This document shows positions 1-5,727 of a DNA stretch of 12,747 nt, one piece after another. Within the stretch, counting starts at the first letter, position 1. Each line of letters begins with the position of its first letter. The notes under the pieces were generated by a model that did no database searches, was not told the origin of the DNA, and worked only from the letters and a program-made list of their open reading frames with translations. This stretch comes from Deltaproteobacteria bacterium (lineage in GTDB: Bacteria > Myxococcota > B64-G9): contig QMME01000083.1 of assembly GCA_003647095.1 (NCBI GenBank), positions 1-12,747 of the forward strand, given 5' to 3'. The position numbers were made by a program, and so were the translations under genes.

Positions 1-774
1 AACGATTACCAGCCGCTGCAGGGGAACCAGCGGCCGGTCAAGAAGCTGACCCGTTCCAAGAAGCGCTCCTCCGGGCGCAACAATACCGGGCGCATCACCG
101 TGCGCCGGCGCGGTGGTGGTCACAAGCGCAAGCTGCGCCTGGTTGACTTCCGGCGTTACAAGCGCGACGTGGAGGCCAGGGTGCGGGCCGTGCAGTACGA
201 TCCCAACCGCTCCGCCCACCTGGCCCTGTTGCACTACATCGACGGCGAGAAGGCCTTCATCCTCTGGCCGGTGGGGTTGCAGGTCGGTGATACCGTGGTG
301 GCCAGCGAACACGCCGACATCAAGCCGGGCAACCACCTGCCCCTGCGCAACATTCCCCTGGGCACGGCCATTCACAACCTGGAGATCAAGCTGGGCAAGG
401 GCGGCCAGCTCATCCGCGCCGGCGGCTCCTCCGGACAGTTGCTGGCCAAGGAGGGGACTTACGCCCAGATCCGCTTGCCCTCGGGCGAGGTGCGCAAGGT
501 ACACCAGGACTGCTGGGCCACCATCGGCCAGGTCGGCAACATCGACCACGAGAACATCAAGATCGGCAAGGCCGGACGCAACCGTTGGCTGGGACGTCGC
601 CCGGCGGTCCGCGGCGTGGCCATGAACCCGGTGGATCATCCCCACGGCGGCGGCGAGGGTCGCGCCGGGCAGGGCAATCCCCACCCGGTATCACCCTGGG
701 GCTGGCATACCAAGGGACGCAAGACCCGCAAGAACCCCCGCACCGACAAGTACATCGTGCGGCGGCGTAAATAA
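1..774 (+). CDS. rplB: 50S ribosomal protein L2 (5' end cut off by the window)
   Basis: L2 is a primary 23S rRNA-binding protein needed for subunit association and peptidyl-transferase activity. The reading frame is open from base 1, giving 257 visible residues. Bacterial L2 is about 275 residues, so roughly the first 18-20 residues, including the start codon, lie upstream of the window. The GTG at 100 is an internal valine in the conserved GRITVRRRGGGHK stretch, not a start. Other family landmarks are YDPNRSAHLAL, IKPGNHLPLRNIPLGT and, at 625-660, NPVDHPHGGGEG, which holds the histidine tied to peptidyl transfer. The C-terminus TDKYIVRRRK is complete. It belongs to the S10 operon; rplW would be expected just upstream. 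rpsS follows after 14 bp. Identification is certain; only the N-terminus is missing. Confidence 0.98.
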   Translation, partial: NDYQPLQGNQRPVKKLTRSKKRSSGRNNTGRITVRRRGGGHKRKLRLVDFRRYKRDVEARVRAVQYDPNRSAHLALLHYIDGEKAFILWPVGLQVGDTVVASEHADIKPGNHLPLRNIPLGTAIHNLEIKLGKGGQLIRAGGSSGQLLAKEGTYAQIRLPSGEVRKVHQDCWATIGQVGNIDHENIKIGKAGRNRWLGRRPAVRGVAMNPVDHPHGGGEGRAGQGNPHPVSPWGWHTKGRKTRKNPRTDKYIVRRRK

Positions 775-788
775 CAAGGGAGCAGGCA

Positions 789-1082
789 GTGGCACGGTCA
801 ATCAAGAAAGGGCCCTTCGTGGATCAGCACCTGGTGAAGAAGGTGCTGGAGGCGCAGCGTACGGGCAATCGCCGGGTAATCAAGACCTGGTCGCGCCGGT
901 CCACCATCTTGCCGGAGATGGTCAACCTGACCTTTGCCGTGCACAACGGCAACAAGTTCATCCCGGTGTTCGTCTCCGAGAACATGGTCGGGCACAAGCT
1001 GGGCGAGTTCGCCCCCACGCGCACCTTCCGTGGTCATTCGGGTGATCGCAAGTCCAAGCCCAAGCCGGGCAAGAAGGGATGA
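789..1082 (+). CDS. rpsS: 30S ribosomal protein S19
   Basis: S19 sits in the head of the small subunit, next to S13, and helps contact the A-site tRNA and bridge to the large subunit. The 97-residue product has normal length and the family signature MARSIKKGPFVDQHL at the start, then NGNKFIPVFVSENMVGHKLGEFAPTRTFRGH in two conserved blocks (about residues 54-84). The lysine-rich tail ends KPGKKG. The start is GTG, chosen because the protein family begins exactly here and a purine-rich AGGGAG lies a few bases upstream. It lies 14 bp after rplB and 40 bp before rplV. Nothing is odd apart from the non-ATG start, shared with most other small-subunit genes in this cluster. Confidence 0.98.
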   Translation: MARSIKKGPFVDQHLVKKVLEAQRTGNRRVIKTWSRRSTILPEMVNLTFAVHNGNKFIPVFVSENMVGHKLGEFAPTRTFRGHSGDRKSKPKPGKKG

Positions 1083-1090
1083 TGGACGTC

Positions 1091-1106
1091 ACTGGCAATA
1101 ACCAGT
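1091..1106 (+). repeat. Small inverted repeat in the rpsS-rplV gap
   Basis: ACTGG (1091-1095) and CCAGT (1102-1106) are perfectly complementary with a 6-base AT-rich loop (CAATAA). It could form a 5-bp hairpin in mRNA between the S19 stop and the L22 ribosome-binding site. The stem is too short and lacks a U-run, so it is not an intrinsic terminator. A role is unproven. Confidence 0.35.
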
Positions 1107-1122
1107 CGCACCGAGGTGGAAG

Positions 1123-1512
1123 ATGAGTCGGAGAAAAAGGCTCAGGAAGGAAAGGGAAGCCGAGCAACGCGCGGCCATGAAGCACAAGCGGGGCGTGCTC
1201 CATTACCTGCGGGTATCGCCGCGCAAGGCCCGGGTGGTGGCGGACGTCATTCGCGGTCGCCGGGTGGAAGAGGCCCTGGCGGTTCTGGACCACACCCGGC
1301 GCTCGGCCGCCGGGCCCATGGCCAGGATGTTGCGGGCCGTGGTGGCCAATGCCGCCGAGGTGGTCAGCGACGTAGACCTGCTGGTGGTCAAGGAGGTCCG
1401 GGTGGATCCGGGTCCCATGTTGAAGCGGTGGATGCCCCGGGCCATGGGCCGGGCCACCATGATCCAGAAAAAGACCAGTCACGTCACCTTCGTGCTGGAC
1501 GAGGCCAAGTGA
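1123..1512 (+). CDS. rplV: 50S ribosomal protein L22, with basic N-terminal extension
   Basis: L22 binds several 23S rRNA domains and its long beta-hairpin lines the peptide exit tunnel. The core runs from about residue 25 (LHYLRVSPRKARVVADVIRG) to the hairpin region RWMPRAMGRATMIQKKTSHV (about 102-121). The product is 129 residues, against about 110 in E. coli. The extra part is a Lys/Arg/Glu-rich stretch, residues 1-20. The ATG at 1123 is preceded by GAGGTGGAAG at 1113-1122. The internal ATG at 1177 (residue 19) would give a family-typical length but has no good Shine-Dalgarno at proper distance, so the upstream start is preferred. The stop codon shares its last base with the rpsC ribosome-binding site, which suggests translational coupling. 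Confidence 0.96.
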   Translation: MSRRKRLRKEREAEQRAAMKHKRGVLHYLRVSPRKARVVADVIRGRRVEEALAVLDHTRRSAAGPMARMLRAVVANAAEVVSDVDLLVVKEVRVDPGPMLKRWMPRAMGRATMIQKKTSHVTFVLDEAK

Positions 1513-1518
1513 AGGAGG
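1512..1518 (+). promoter_or_regulatory. Ribosome-binding site deciding the rpsC start
   Basis: AAGGAGG overlaps the last base of the rplV stop codon and lies 6 bases before the GTG at 1525. It supports that GTG rather than the in-frame TTG at 1519, which would abut the site with no spacing. Confidence 0.85.
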
Positions 1519-1524
1519 TTGCTT

Positions 1525-2175
1525 GTGGGCCAAAAAGTAAATCCCATCGGCTTCAGGCTGGGTTACATCAATACCTGGGAATCCAAGTGGGTGTCCAAGA
1601 AGAACTACGCCCGCTGGCTCCACGAGGATATCAAGCTGCGCCGCTACATCCGCAAGAACCTGGAGCGGGCCGGCATTTCGCGGGTCTTCATCGAGCGGGC
1701 CGGCGACAAGGCCAAGGTCAACGTGCACACGGCGCGTCCCGGCATCGTCATCGGCAAGCGGGGCGCCGGGGTGGAGAGCCTCAAGAAAGAGCTGCAGAAG
1801 TTGGTTGACAGCGAGATCTACTTGCAGATCAAGGAAGTGCGCAAGGCCGAGTTGGATGCCCAGCTGGTGGCCGAGAACGTCGCCAGCCAGCTGGTCAACC
1901 GGGTGGCCTTCCGCCGCGCCATGAAGAAGGCGGTTTCCACCAGCCTCAAGTTCGGGGCCAAGGGCATCAAGATCCATTGCGCCGGACGGCTGGGAGGAGC
2001 GGAGATGGCCCGCCGGGAATGGTATCGCGAAGGGCGCGTGCCCCTGCATACCCTGCGCGCCGATATCGACTACGGGCTGGCCGTGGCCAAGACCACCTAT
2101 GGCACCATCGGCGTCAAGGTATGGATCTTCAAGGGTGAGGTACTGGAGCCGCGACGCCGGTTGAGCCGCGTCTGA
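1525..2175 (+). CDS. rpsC: 30S ribosomal protein S3
   Basis: S3 forms part of the mRNA entry channel in the 30S head and contributes to mRNA unwinding by the ribosome. The 216-residue protein starts MGQKVNPIGFRLG, the invariant family N-terminus. This, plus the ribosome-binding site 6 bases upstream, fixes the GTG at 1525 as the start. A KH type-2 RNA-binding domain spans about residues 38-110, with the GxxG loop as VIGKRG (75-80). The C-terminal S3 domain follows, with HCAGRLGGAEMARREWYREG at about 151-170 and LRADIDYG at 177-184. The basic cluster RRAMKKAV (130-137) corresponds to residues implicated in helicase activity in E. coli S3. It is shorter than the 233-residue E. coli protein because the C-terminal tail is brief, as in many bacteria. 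Confidence 0.98.
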   Translation: MGQKVNPIGFRLGYINTWESKWVSKKNYARWLHEDIKLRRYIRKNLERAGISRVFIERAGDKAKVNVHTARPGIVIGKRGAGVESLKKELQKLVDSEIYLQIKEVRKAELDAQLVAENVASQLVNRVAFRRAMKKAVSTSLKFGAKGIKIHCAGRLGGAEMARREWYREGRVPLHTLRADIDYGLAVAKTTYGTIGVKVWIFKGEVLEPRRRLSRV

Positions 2176-2176
2176 G

Positions 2177-2197
2177 CGGCCTCCGGCCAGCGGGCCG
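2177..2197 (+). repeat. GC-rich inverted repeat in the rpsC-rplP gap
   Basis: CGGCC (2177-2181) can pair with GGCCG (2193-2197) around an 11-base loop. An alternative GGCC/GGCC pairing exists inside it. The gap then ends in a purine run (GAGGAGAGAGAG) that serves as the rplP ribosome-binding site. In DNA this GC-rich such repeats arise easily by chance. Confidence 0.25.
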
Positions 2198-2208
2198 AGG
2201 AGAGAGAG

Positions 2209-2625
2209 ATGCTTCAGCCTAGCAAGGTAAAATGGAGAAAGCTGCAGAAGGGCAAGCGCCGCGGCATGGCCCAGCGCGGTTGCAACCTGGCCTTTGGTGA
2301 CGTGGGTATCATGGCCACCGAGTCCGGCTGGATCACCGCCCGGCAGATCGAGGCCAGCCGTATCGCCATCACCCGCCACGTCAAGCGCGGCGGCAAGATG
2401 TGGGTGCGCATCTTCCCCGACAAGCCCCTGACCAAGAAGCCCCTGGAAACCCGCATGGGCAAGGGCAAGGGCTCGCCCGAACTATGGGTGGCCGTGATCA
2501 AGCCGGGGCGCATCCTCTTCGAGCTGGAAGGCGTATCCGAGCCGGTGGCCCGCGAGGCTTTTCGCCTGGCCGGACACAAGCTGCCGGTGGCCACCAAGGT
2601 GATTGCCCGGAGGGAAGAGCTATGA
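2209..2625 (+). CDS. rplP: 50S ribosomal protein L16
   Basis: L16 organises the A-site region and the base of the central protuberance, contacting A-site tRNA. The 138-residue product matches the family length (136 in E. coli). Conserved blocks are GWITARQIEASRIAITRHVKRGGK (about 40-63, key part ARQIEA), WVRIFPDKPLTKKP and TRMGKGKGSPELWVAV (81-96). Arg82 corresponds to the arginine that is hydroxylated in E. coli L16; whether that happens here cannot be seen. The start is ATG with a purine-rich GAGGAGAGAGAG directly upstream. The N-terminus, MLQPSKVKWRK, departs a little from the usual MLxPKRxKxRK but aligns without gaps. The stop TGA overlaps the rpmC start in an ATGA arrangement, a classic sign of coupled translation. 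Confidence 0.98.
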   Translation: MLQPSKVKWRKLQKGKRRGMAQRGCNLAFGDVGIMATESGWITARQIEASRIAITRHVKRGGKMWVRIFPDKPLTKKPLETRMGKGKGSPELWVAVIKPGRILFELEGVSEPVAREAFRLAGHKLPVATKVIARREEL

Positions 2626-2870
2626 AAGCCCGCGAGTATCGGGAAAGAACCCTGGAGGAGCTGCAGCAGACGGCCCAGGACTTGCAGCAGGACCTGTTCA
2701 ACCTGCGCTTTCAGCACGCCACCGGCCAGCTGGACAATGTCACCCGCCTGACGGCGGCCAAGCGCGACCTGGCCCGGGTGAAGACCATCATTCGCGAGCA
2801 CCAGCTGGGCATTCGCCGGGTGGCCGGCGAGCAGGCCGCTGGCCAGGCAGAGACGGCCGAGAAGGCCTGA
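2622..2870 (+). CDS. rpmC: 50S ribosomal protein L29, with Ala/Glu-rich C-terminal tail
   Basis: L29 is a small helical-hairpin protein near the peptide tunnel exit, beside L23, where SRP and trigger factor dock. The start ATG at 2622 overlaps the L16 stop by 4 bases and is preceded by GGAGGGAAGAG inside rplP. The protein is 82 residues: MKAREYRERTLEEL opens the first helix, LFNLRFQHATGQLDN (about 25-39) is the family signature, and TRLTAAKRDLARVKTIIREHQLG forms the second helix. E. coli L29 has 63 residues; the excess here is a tail of about 18 residues rich in Ala, Gly, Gln and Glu. The longer open frame that begins at 2400 lies inside rplP and is not used. Identification is secure despite its shortness. 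Confidence 0.97.
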   Translation: MKAREYRERTLEELQQTAQDLQQDLFNLRFQHATGQLDNVTRLTAAKRDLARVKTIIREHQLGIRRVAGEQAAGQAETAEKA

Positions 2871-2880
2871 GGAGTATTCC

Positions 2881-3147
2881 ATGGCTACGCAGCGGAGAGG
2901 CAATCCCAAGGTTCGCCAGGGGGTAGTGGTTGGCGACAAGATGCAGAAGACGGTGGTGGTGGAAGTACAGACCAAGATCCAGCACCCCCAGTACAAGAAG
3001 TTCATCCGCCGGCGCAACCGTTTCAAGGCTCACGACGAGCATGGTTGCCGGACGGGTGACAAGGTGGAAATCGTCGAAACCAGGCCTCTGAGCAAGACCA
3101 AGCGCTGGCGGGTGCGCAAGGTCCTGGAACGGAGCATGGAGGACTGA
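2881..3147 (+). CDS. rpsQ: 30S ribosomal protein S17
   Basis: S17 is an OB-fold primary assembly protein that binds the 5' domain of 16S rRNA. The 88-residue product shows the family landmarks GVVVGDKMQKTVVVEV (about 14-29), HPQYKKFIRRRNRFKAHDE (35-53) and GDKVEIVETRPLSKTKRWRV (59-78). The ATG start follows TGAGGAGTATTCC, whose GAGGAG immediately overlaps the end of rpmC. It is the usual first gene of the spc-side block after L29. The stop codon lies within an 11-base sequence that recurs 45 bases downstream, just before rplN. No unusual residues were noticed. Confidence 0.98.
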   Translation: MATQRRGNPKVRQGVVVGDKMQKTVVVEVQTKIQHPQYKKFIRRRNRFKAHDEHGCRTGDKVEIVETRPLSKTKRWRVRKVLERSMED

Positions 3148-3194
3148 GCACCGCTAGCTCTCAGCGAGCCGCGGGCGGGCGGAGAGGACTGAGC
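3139..3194 (+). repeat. 11-bp direct repeat flanking the rpsQ-rplN gap
   Basis: GAGGACTGAGC occurs at 3139-3149 and again at 3184-3194, offset by 45 bp. The first copy spans the S17 stop codon, and the second contains the GAGGA that acts as the L14 ribosome-binding site. Between them, CTCAG (3160-3164) is complementary to CTGAG in either copy, so two mutually exclusive short stems are possible. It may be a leftover of a small duplication, or chance. Confidence 0.5.
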
Positions 3195-3195
3195 C

Positions 3196-3564
3196 ATGAT
3201 CCAGATGCAGACCATGCTGAACGTTGCGGATAATTCCGGTGCCAAACGGGTCCAGTGCATCAAGGTGCTGGGTGGCAGCAAGCGCAAGTACGCCGGCATC
3301 GGCGACATCATTGTGGTGTCGGTCAAGGAAGCCTTGCCGGGGTCCAAGGTCAAGAAGGGAGAGGTACGCCGGGCGGTGATCGTGCGGGTGGCCAAGGAGG
3401 TGGGGCGGCCCGACGGCACCTACATCAAGTTCGACGACAACTCGGCCGTGCTCATCACCCCCCAGAAGGAACCCGTGGGAACGCGCATCTTCGGGCCGGT
3501 GGCCAGGGAGCTGCGGGCCAAGAACTTCATGAAGATCGTGTCGCTGGCACCGGAAGTGCTGTAG
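3196..3564 (+). CDS. rplN: 50S ribosomal protein L14
   Basis: L14 binds 23S rRNA near the sarcin-ricin loop, takes part in an intersubunit bridge with 16S rRNA, and in bacteria is the docking site for the silencing factor RsfS. The 122-residue product is exactly the usual length. It begins MIQMQTMLNVADNSGAKR, then CIKVLGGSKRKYAGIGDIIVVSVK and, near the end, GTRIFGPVARELR with KNFMKIVSLAPEVL closing the chain. The ATG at 3196 follows GGAGAGGACTGAGCC; the GAGAGGA is the likely Shine-Dalgarno. The 48-bp gap before it is one of the two longest gaps in the cluster and carries a direct repeat. Identification is certain. Confidence 0.98.
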   Translation: MIQMQTMLNVADNSGAKRVQCIKVLGGSKRKYAGIGDIIVVSVKEALPGSKVKKGEVRRAVIVRVAKEVGRPDGTYIKFDDNSAVLITPQKEPVGTRIFGPVARELRAKNFMKIVSLAPEVL

Positions 3565-3578
3565 CACGGCGGGTGTCC

Positions 3579-3585
3579 GGAGGAA
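3579..3585 (+). promoter_or_regulatory. Ribosome-binding site deciding the rplX start
   Basis: GGAGGAA lies 7 bases before the ATG at 3593. The in-frame GTG at 3587 is too close (about 1-2 bases), and the next ATG at 3599 is 13 bases away, so 3593 is the best start. Confidence 0.75.
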
Positions 3586-3592
3586 CGTGGAA

Positions 3593-3919
3593 ATGTCCAT
3601 GAGGATCAAGAAAAACGACGTGGTGATGGTGCTGGCCGGCCGGGATCGCAAGATGCGCGGCAAGGTGCTCGAGGTGCAAGCGGATCGGCAGCGGGTCATC
3701 GTCGAAGGGGTCAACAAGGTCAAGCGGCACGTCAAGGCCGGCAGTGATCCCAAGGCCCCCCAGGGGGGTATCATCGACGCGCCCGCGCCCCTGCACATCT
3801 CCAACGTGAAACTGATCTGCGGCAGCTGCAACCAGCCCACCAAGTTCGGGGTGCGACGGCTGGAAGACGGCCGGAAGGTGCGCTTTTGCCGCAAGTGTAA
3901 CGAGAATCTGGACAAGTAG
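3593..3919 (+). CDS. rplX: 50S ribosomal protein L24, zinc-ribbon (C+) form
   Basis: L24 is an early assembly-initiator protein of the 50S subunit. It has an N-terminal KOW motif (about residues 5-35: KNDVVMVLAGRDRKMRGKVLEV) and the family block GVNKVKRHVKAG (39-50). With the start at 3593 the product is 108 residues. The C-terminal part carries two CxxC pairs, C76/C79 (CGSC) and C99/C102 (CRKC), making a zinc ribbon. E. coli and B. subtilis L24 lack these cysteines, whereas many Desulfobacterota and Firmicutes keep them. The pairs are intact, so zinc binding is likely. It sits between rplN and rplE as in nearly all bacteria. The exact start is uncertain by two codons either way; identity is not. 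Confidence 0.97.
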   Translation: MSMRIKKNDVVMVLAGRDRKMRGKVLEVQADRQRVIVEGVNKVKRHVKAGSDPKAPQGGIIDAPAPLHISNVKLICGSCNQPTKFGVRRLEDGRKVRFCRKCNENLDK

Positions 3920-3937
3920 GGTCCAGCGGAGTCAGTC

Positions 3938-4477
3938 ATGGCCAGGTTGAGAGATTTCTATCGGCAGGAAGTCGTTCCCAAGATGATGGGAGAGTTCGGC
4001 TACACCAACCAGATGCAGGTGCCGCGGCTGGTGAAGATCATCGTCAACATGGGTCTGGGCGAGGCCTTGCAGAACCCCAAGATGATCGAGAACTCCCTGG
4101 CGGAGATGGCACAGATCACCGGTCAGAAGCCGGTGGTGACCAAGGCGCGTCGTTCCATAGCCAACTTCAAACTGCGTACGGGCATGTCCATTGGCTGCAT
4201 GGTCACCCTGCGCAAGGAACGCATGTACGAGTTCTTCGATCGCCTGGTCAACGTCGCCATTCCCCGGGTACGCGACTTCAAGGGCATCTCCAGGCGCTCC
4301 TTCGATGGCAAGGGTAATTTCACCCTGGGTATCCGGGAACAGATCATCTTTCCGGAGATAAACTACGACAAGGTTGAGAAGATCAAGGGCATGAACGTCA
4401 CCATCGTGACCACGGCACGCAACGACGAGGAAGGTCGGGCGCTGCTCAAGCACATGGGTATGCCCTTTCGTAACTAG
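3938..4477 (+). CDS. rplE: 50S ribosomal protein L5
   Basis: L5 binds 5S rRNA, joins it to the central protuberance of the large subunit and contacts the P-site tRNA. The 179-residue product equals the E. coli length. Landmarks are VPRLVKIIVNMGLGEA (about 28-43), ITGQKPVVTKARRSIANFKLR (60-80, with TKAR and S conserved), GCMVTLRKERMYEFFDRL and, in the second half, RDFKGI and FDGKGNFTLGIREQIIFPEI. The ATG follows a GCGGAG Shine-Dalgarno-like element in an 18-bp gap after rplX. In E. coli, S8 represses the spc operon by binding mRNA around the start of this gene; I could not recognise such a site here with confidence. Confidence 0.98.
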   Translation: MARLRDFYRQEVVPKMMGEFGYTNQMQVPRLVKIIVNMGLGEALQNPKMIENSLAEMAQITGQKPVVTKARRSIANFKLRTGMSIGCMVTLRKERMYEFFDRLVNVAIPRVRDFKGISRRSFDGKGNFTLGIREQIIFPEINYDKVEKIKGMNVTIVTTARNDEEGRALLKHMGMPFRN

Positions 4478-4491
4478 CCCCTGGGGCTGTG

Positions 4492-4499
4492 GGAGGAGA
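4492..4499 (+). promoter_or_regulatory. Ribosome-binding site deciding the rpsN start
   Basis: GGAGGAGA ends 4 bases before the GTG at 4504. An upstream in-frame GTG at 4489 overlaps this site and would add five non-family residues, so 4504 is the start. Confidence 0.85.
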
Positions 4500-4503
4500 A
4501 TCC

Positions 4504-4689
4504 GTGGCCAAGAAGTCAAAGATCGCGCAGGCCCGGCGCAAGCCGAAGTTCGCGGTACGCCGCTACAATCGTTGCCCGCTTTGCGGCAGACCCAGGGCCT
4601 ACCTGCGGAAATTCGACATGTGTCGTATCTGCTTCCGTACCCTGGCCCTGCACGGGGAGATTCCCGGCGTGACCAAGGCCAGCTGGTGA
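4504..4689 (+). CDS. rpsN: 30S ribosomal protein S14, type Z (zinc-binding)
   Basis: S14 belongs to the 30S head, near S3 and S19, and is added late in assembly. This is the short zinc form, 61 residues, as opposed to the roughly 100-residue zinc-free form of E. coli. Two CxxC pairs, C24/C27 (CPLCGRPRAYLRKF) and C40/C43 (CRICFR), form the metal site, and the chain ends in the highly conserved GEIPGVTKASW. The GTG start at 4504 gives MAKKSKIAQARRKPKF, the expected N-terminus. It lies between rplE and rpsH, the standard position. There is no second S14 copy in the window. The intact four cysteines imply zinc dependence. Confidence 0.98.
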   Translation: MAKKSKIAQARRKPKFAVRRYNRCPLCGRPRAYLRKFDMCRICFRTLALHGEIPGVTKASW

Positions 4690-4726
4690 TGGCGGCCGCC
4701 TGCCGGAGGTAAGGAGAGTTGACGTC

Positions 4727-5125
4727 ATGAGTATGACCGATCCCATTGCCGATTTTCTCACCCGCATCCGCAACGCTTGCCAGGCCGGCAAGGAAGAGGT
4801 GCAGGTGCCAGCGTCGAACCTCAAGGCTCGCCTGGCCGAGGTGTTGAAGCAGGAAGGGTTCATCTCCGACGTGACCCGGGTTCCCGATCGTCGTCAGGGT
4901 TTGCTGGTGTTGAGGCTGCGCTACGACGAGCGGGGCCAGTCGTGTATCCGGGGATTGAAACGCATGAGCCGGCCCGGGAGGCGCTGGTACGTATCGGTGG
5001 ACCAGATTCCGCGCGTGCGCAACGGCCTGGGAGTGGCGGTGCTTTCCACCCCGCGCGGGGTGCTGACCGATCGCCAGGCCCGTCGCGAGCGGGTGGGCGG
5101 TGAATTGCTGTGCTCGGTGTGGTGA
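4727..5125 (+). CDS. rpsH: 30S ribosomal protein S8
   Basis: S8 is a primary binder of helix 21 of 16S rRNA and, in E. coli, the translational repressor of the spc operon. The 132-residue product begins MSMTDPIADFLTRIRNA, has PASNLKARLAEVLKQEGFI (about 28-46), and ends with STPRGVLTD (107-115) and GGELLCSVW, where the family signature for rRNA contact lies. The start at ATG 4727 is favoured over the ATG at 4733 because AAGGAG at 4711-4716 is 10 bases away from the first and 16 from the second. If autoregulation as in E. coli operates, this protein would be the effector, but a target site was not identified in the mRNA. Confidence 0.98.
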   Translation: MSMTDPIADFLTRIRNACQAGKEEVQVPASNLKARLAEVLKQEGFISDVTRVPDRRQGLLVLRLRYDERGQSCIRGLKRMSRPGRRWYVSVDQIPRVRNGLGVAVLSTPRGVLTDRQARRERVGGELLCSVW

Positions 5126-5152
5126 GGGTGTAAACGGTTGATACTTGCGTGA

Positions 5153-5159
5153 AGAGAGG
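5153..5159 (+). promoter_or_regulatory. Ribosome-binding site deciding the rplF start
   Basis: AGAGAGG lies 6 bases before the GTG at 5166, where the family-typical sequence MSRIGKKP begins. An upstream in-frame TTG at 5145 would place this site inside the coding region and add seven unsupported residues. Confidence 0.75.
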
Positions 5160-5165
5160 TTTGCC

Positions 5166-5705
5166 GTGTCCAGGATAGGAAAGAAGCCCGTGGCCATTCC
5201 CCAGGGAGTGGATGTGAAGCTGGCGGGACAGACCGTGGTGGTGCAGGGTCCCCAGGGCAAGCTGGAGTACAACCTGTTGCCGGAAGTGGCCGTGGAGGTC
5301 GCCGACGGGCAGGTACGGGTCAAGCGACTGCGCGATGATCGTACCGGCCGGGCCCGCCAGGGTCTCACCCGGGCCCTGATTGCCAACATGATCACCGGCG
5401 TTGGCAAGGGTTTCGAGCGTACGCTGGTCATCAGCGGAGTGGGCTACCGGGCCGAGAAGGCCGGCCAGAACCTGGTGTTGCAGCTGGGCTTCTCCCACAA
5501 GGTGGAGATGGCCATTCCCGCTGGCCTGCAGGTGGAGGTACCCGCGGCCGACCGGGTGGTGGTCAAGGGCATCGAGAACGAGAAGGTGGGGCAGTTCGCC
5601 GCCAAGATCCGCGCCCTGCGCCCGGCCGATCCCTACAAGGCCAAGGGGGTCACCTACGAGGGTGAACAGATCAAGCGCAAGGCCGGCAAGAAGGCCGTGG
5701 GCTGA
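5166..5705 (+). CDS. rplF: 50S ribosomal protein L6
   Basis: L6 contains two tandem copies of the same alpha/beta fold and lies at the factor-binding side of the 50S subunit, close to the sarcin-ricin loop and L7/L12 base. The 179-residue product starts MSRIGKKPVAIPQGV and shows VQGPQGKLEYNL in the first repeat and ISGVGYRAEKAGQNLVLQLGFSH in the second. The C-terminal signature PADPYKAKGVTYEGE is followed by a lysine-rich tail. GTG is the start; it is the only large-subunit gene in this window with a GTG start. It follows rpsH after 40 bp and precedes rplR by 22 bp, as usual in the spc operon. Confidence 0.98.
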   Translation: MSRIGKKPVAIPQGVDVKLAGQTVVVQGPQGKLEYNLLPEVAVEVADGQVRVKRLRDDRTGRARQGLTRALIANMITGVGKGFERTLVISGVGYRAEKAGQNLVLQLGFSHKVEMAIPAGLQVEVPAADRVVVKGIENEKVGQFAAKIRALRPADPYKAKGVTYEGEQIKRKAGKKAVG

Positions 5706-5727
5706 TAGCGGCAGGCAGGAGGTCGCC

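Noticed and set aside
1083..1122. Intrinsic terminator between rpsS and rplV
   Set aside because: The hairpin has only 5 base pairs and no U-run follows. The operon continues.
1519..1524. TTG at 1519 as start of rpsC
   Set aside because: It would directly abut the Shine-Dalgarno and add two residues before the invariant MGQKVNP start; GTG 1525 fits both family and spacing.
1116..1808. + strand open frame of 230 codons crossing rplV and rpsC
   Set aside because: It is out of frame with both conserved proteins and is Gly/Arg/His-rich low-complexity, typical of a shadow frame.
958..2379. Open minus-strand frame of 473 codons opposite rpsS, rplV, rpsC and rplP
   Set aside because: It lies wholly opposite four conserved genes. 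Its translation is His/Gly/Leu/Pro-rich with no recognisable domain, the usual mirror image of GC-rich codons on the other strand.
3920..3990. S8 repressor site at the start of rplE, as in E. coli
   Set aside because: I could not find a helix with the bulged features of the 16S helix-21 mimic by eye. A covariance-model search would be needed.
3932..5431. Open minus-strand frame of 499 codons opposite rplE to rplF
   Set aside because: It spans four coding genes and their gaps, has no family resemblance I can recognise, and its composition follows from complementing GC-rich third positions.
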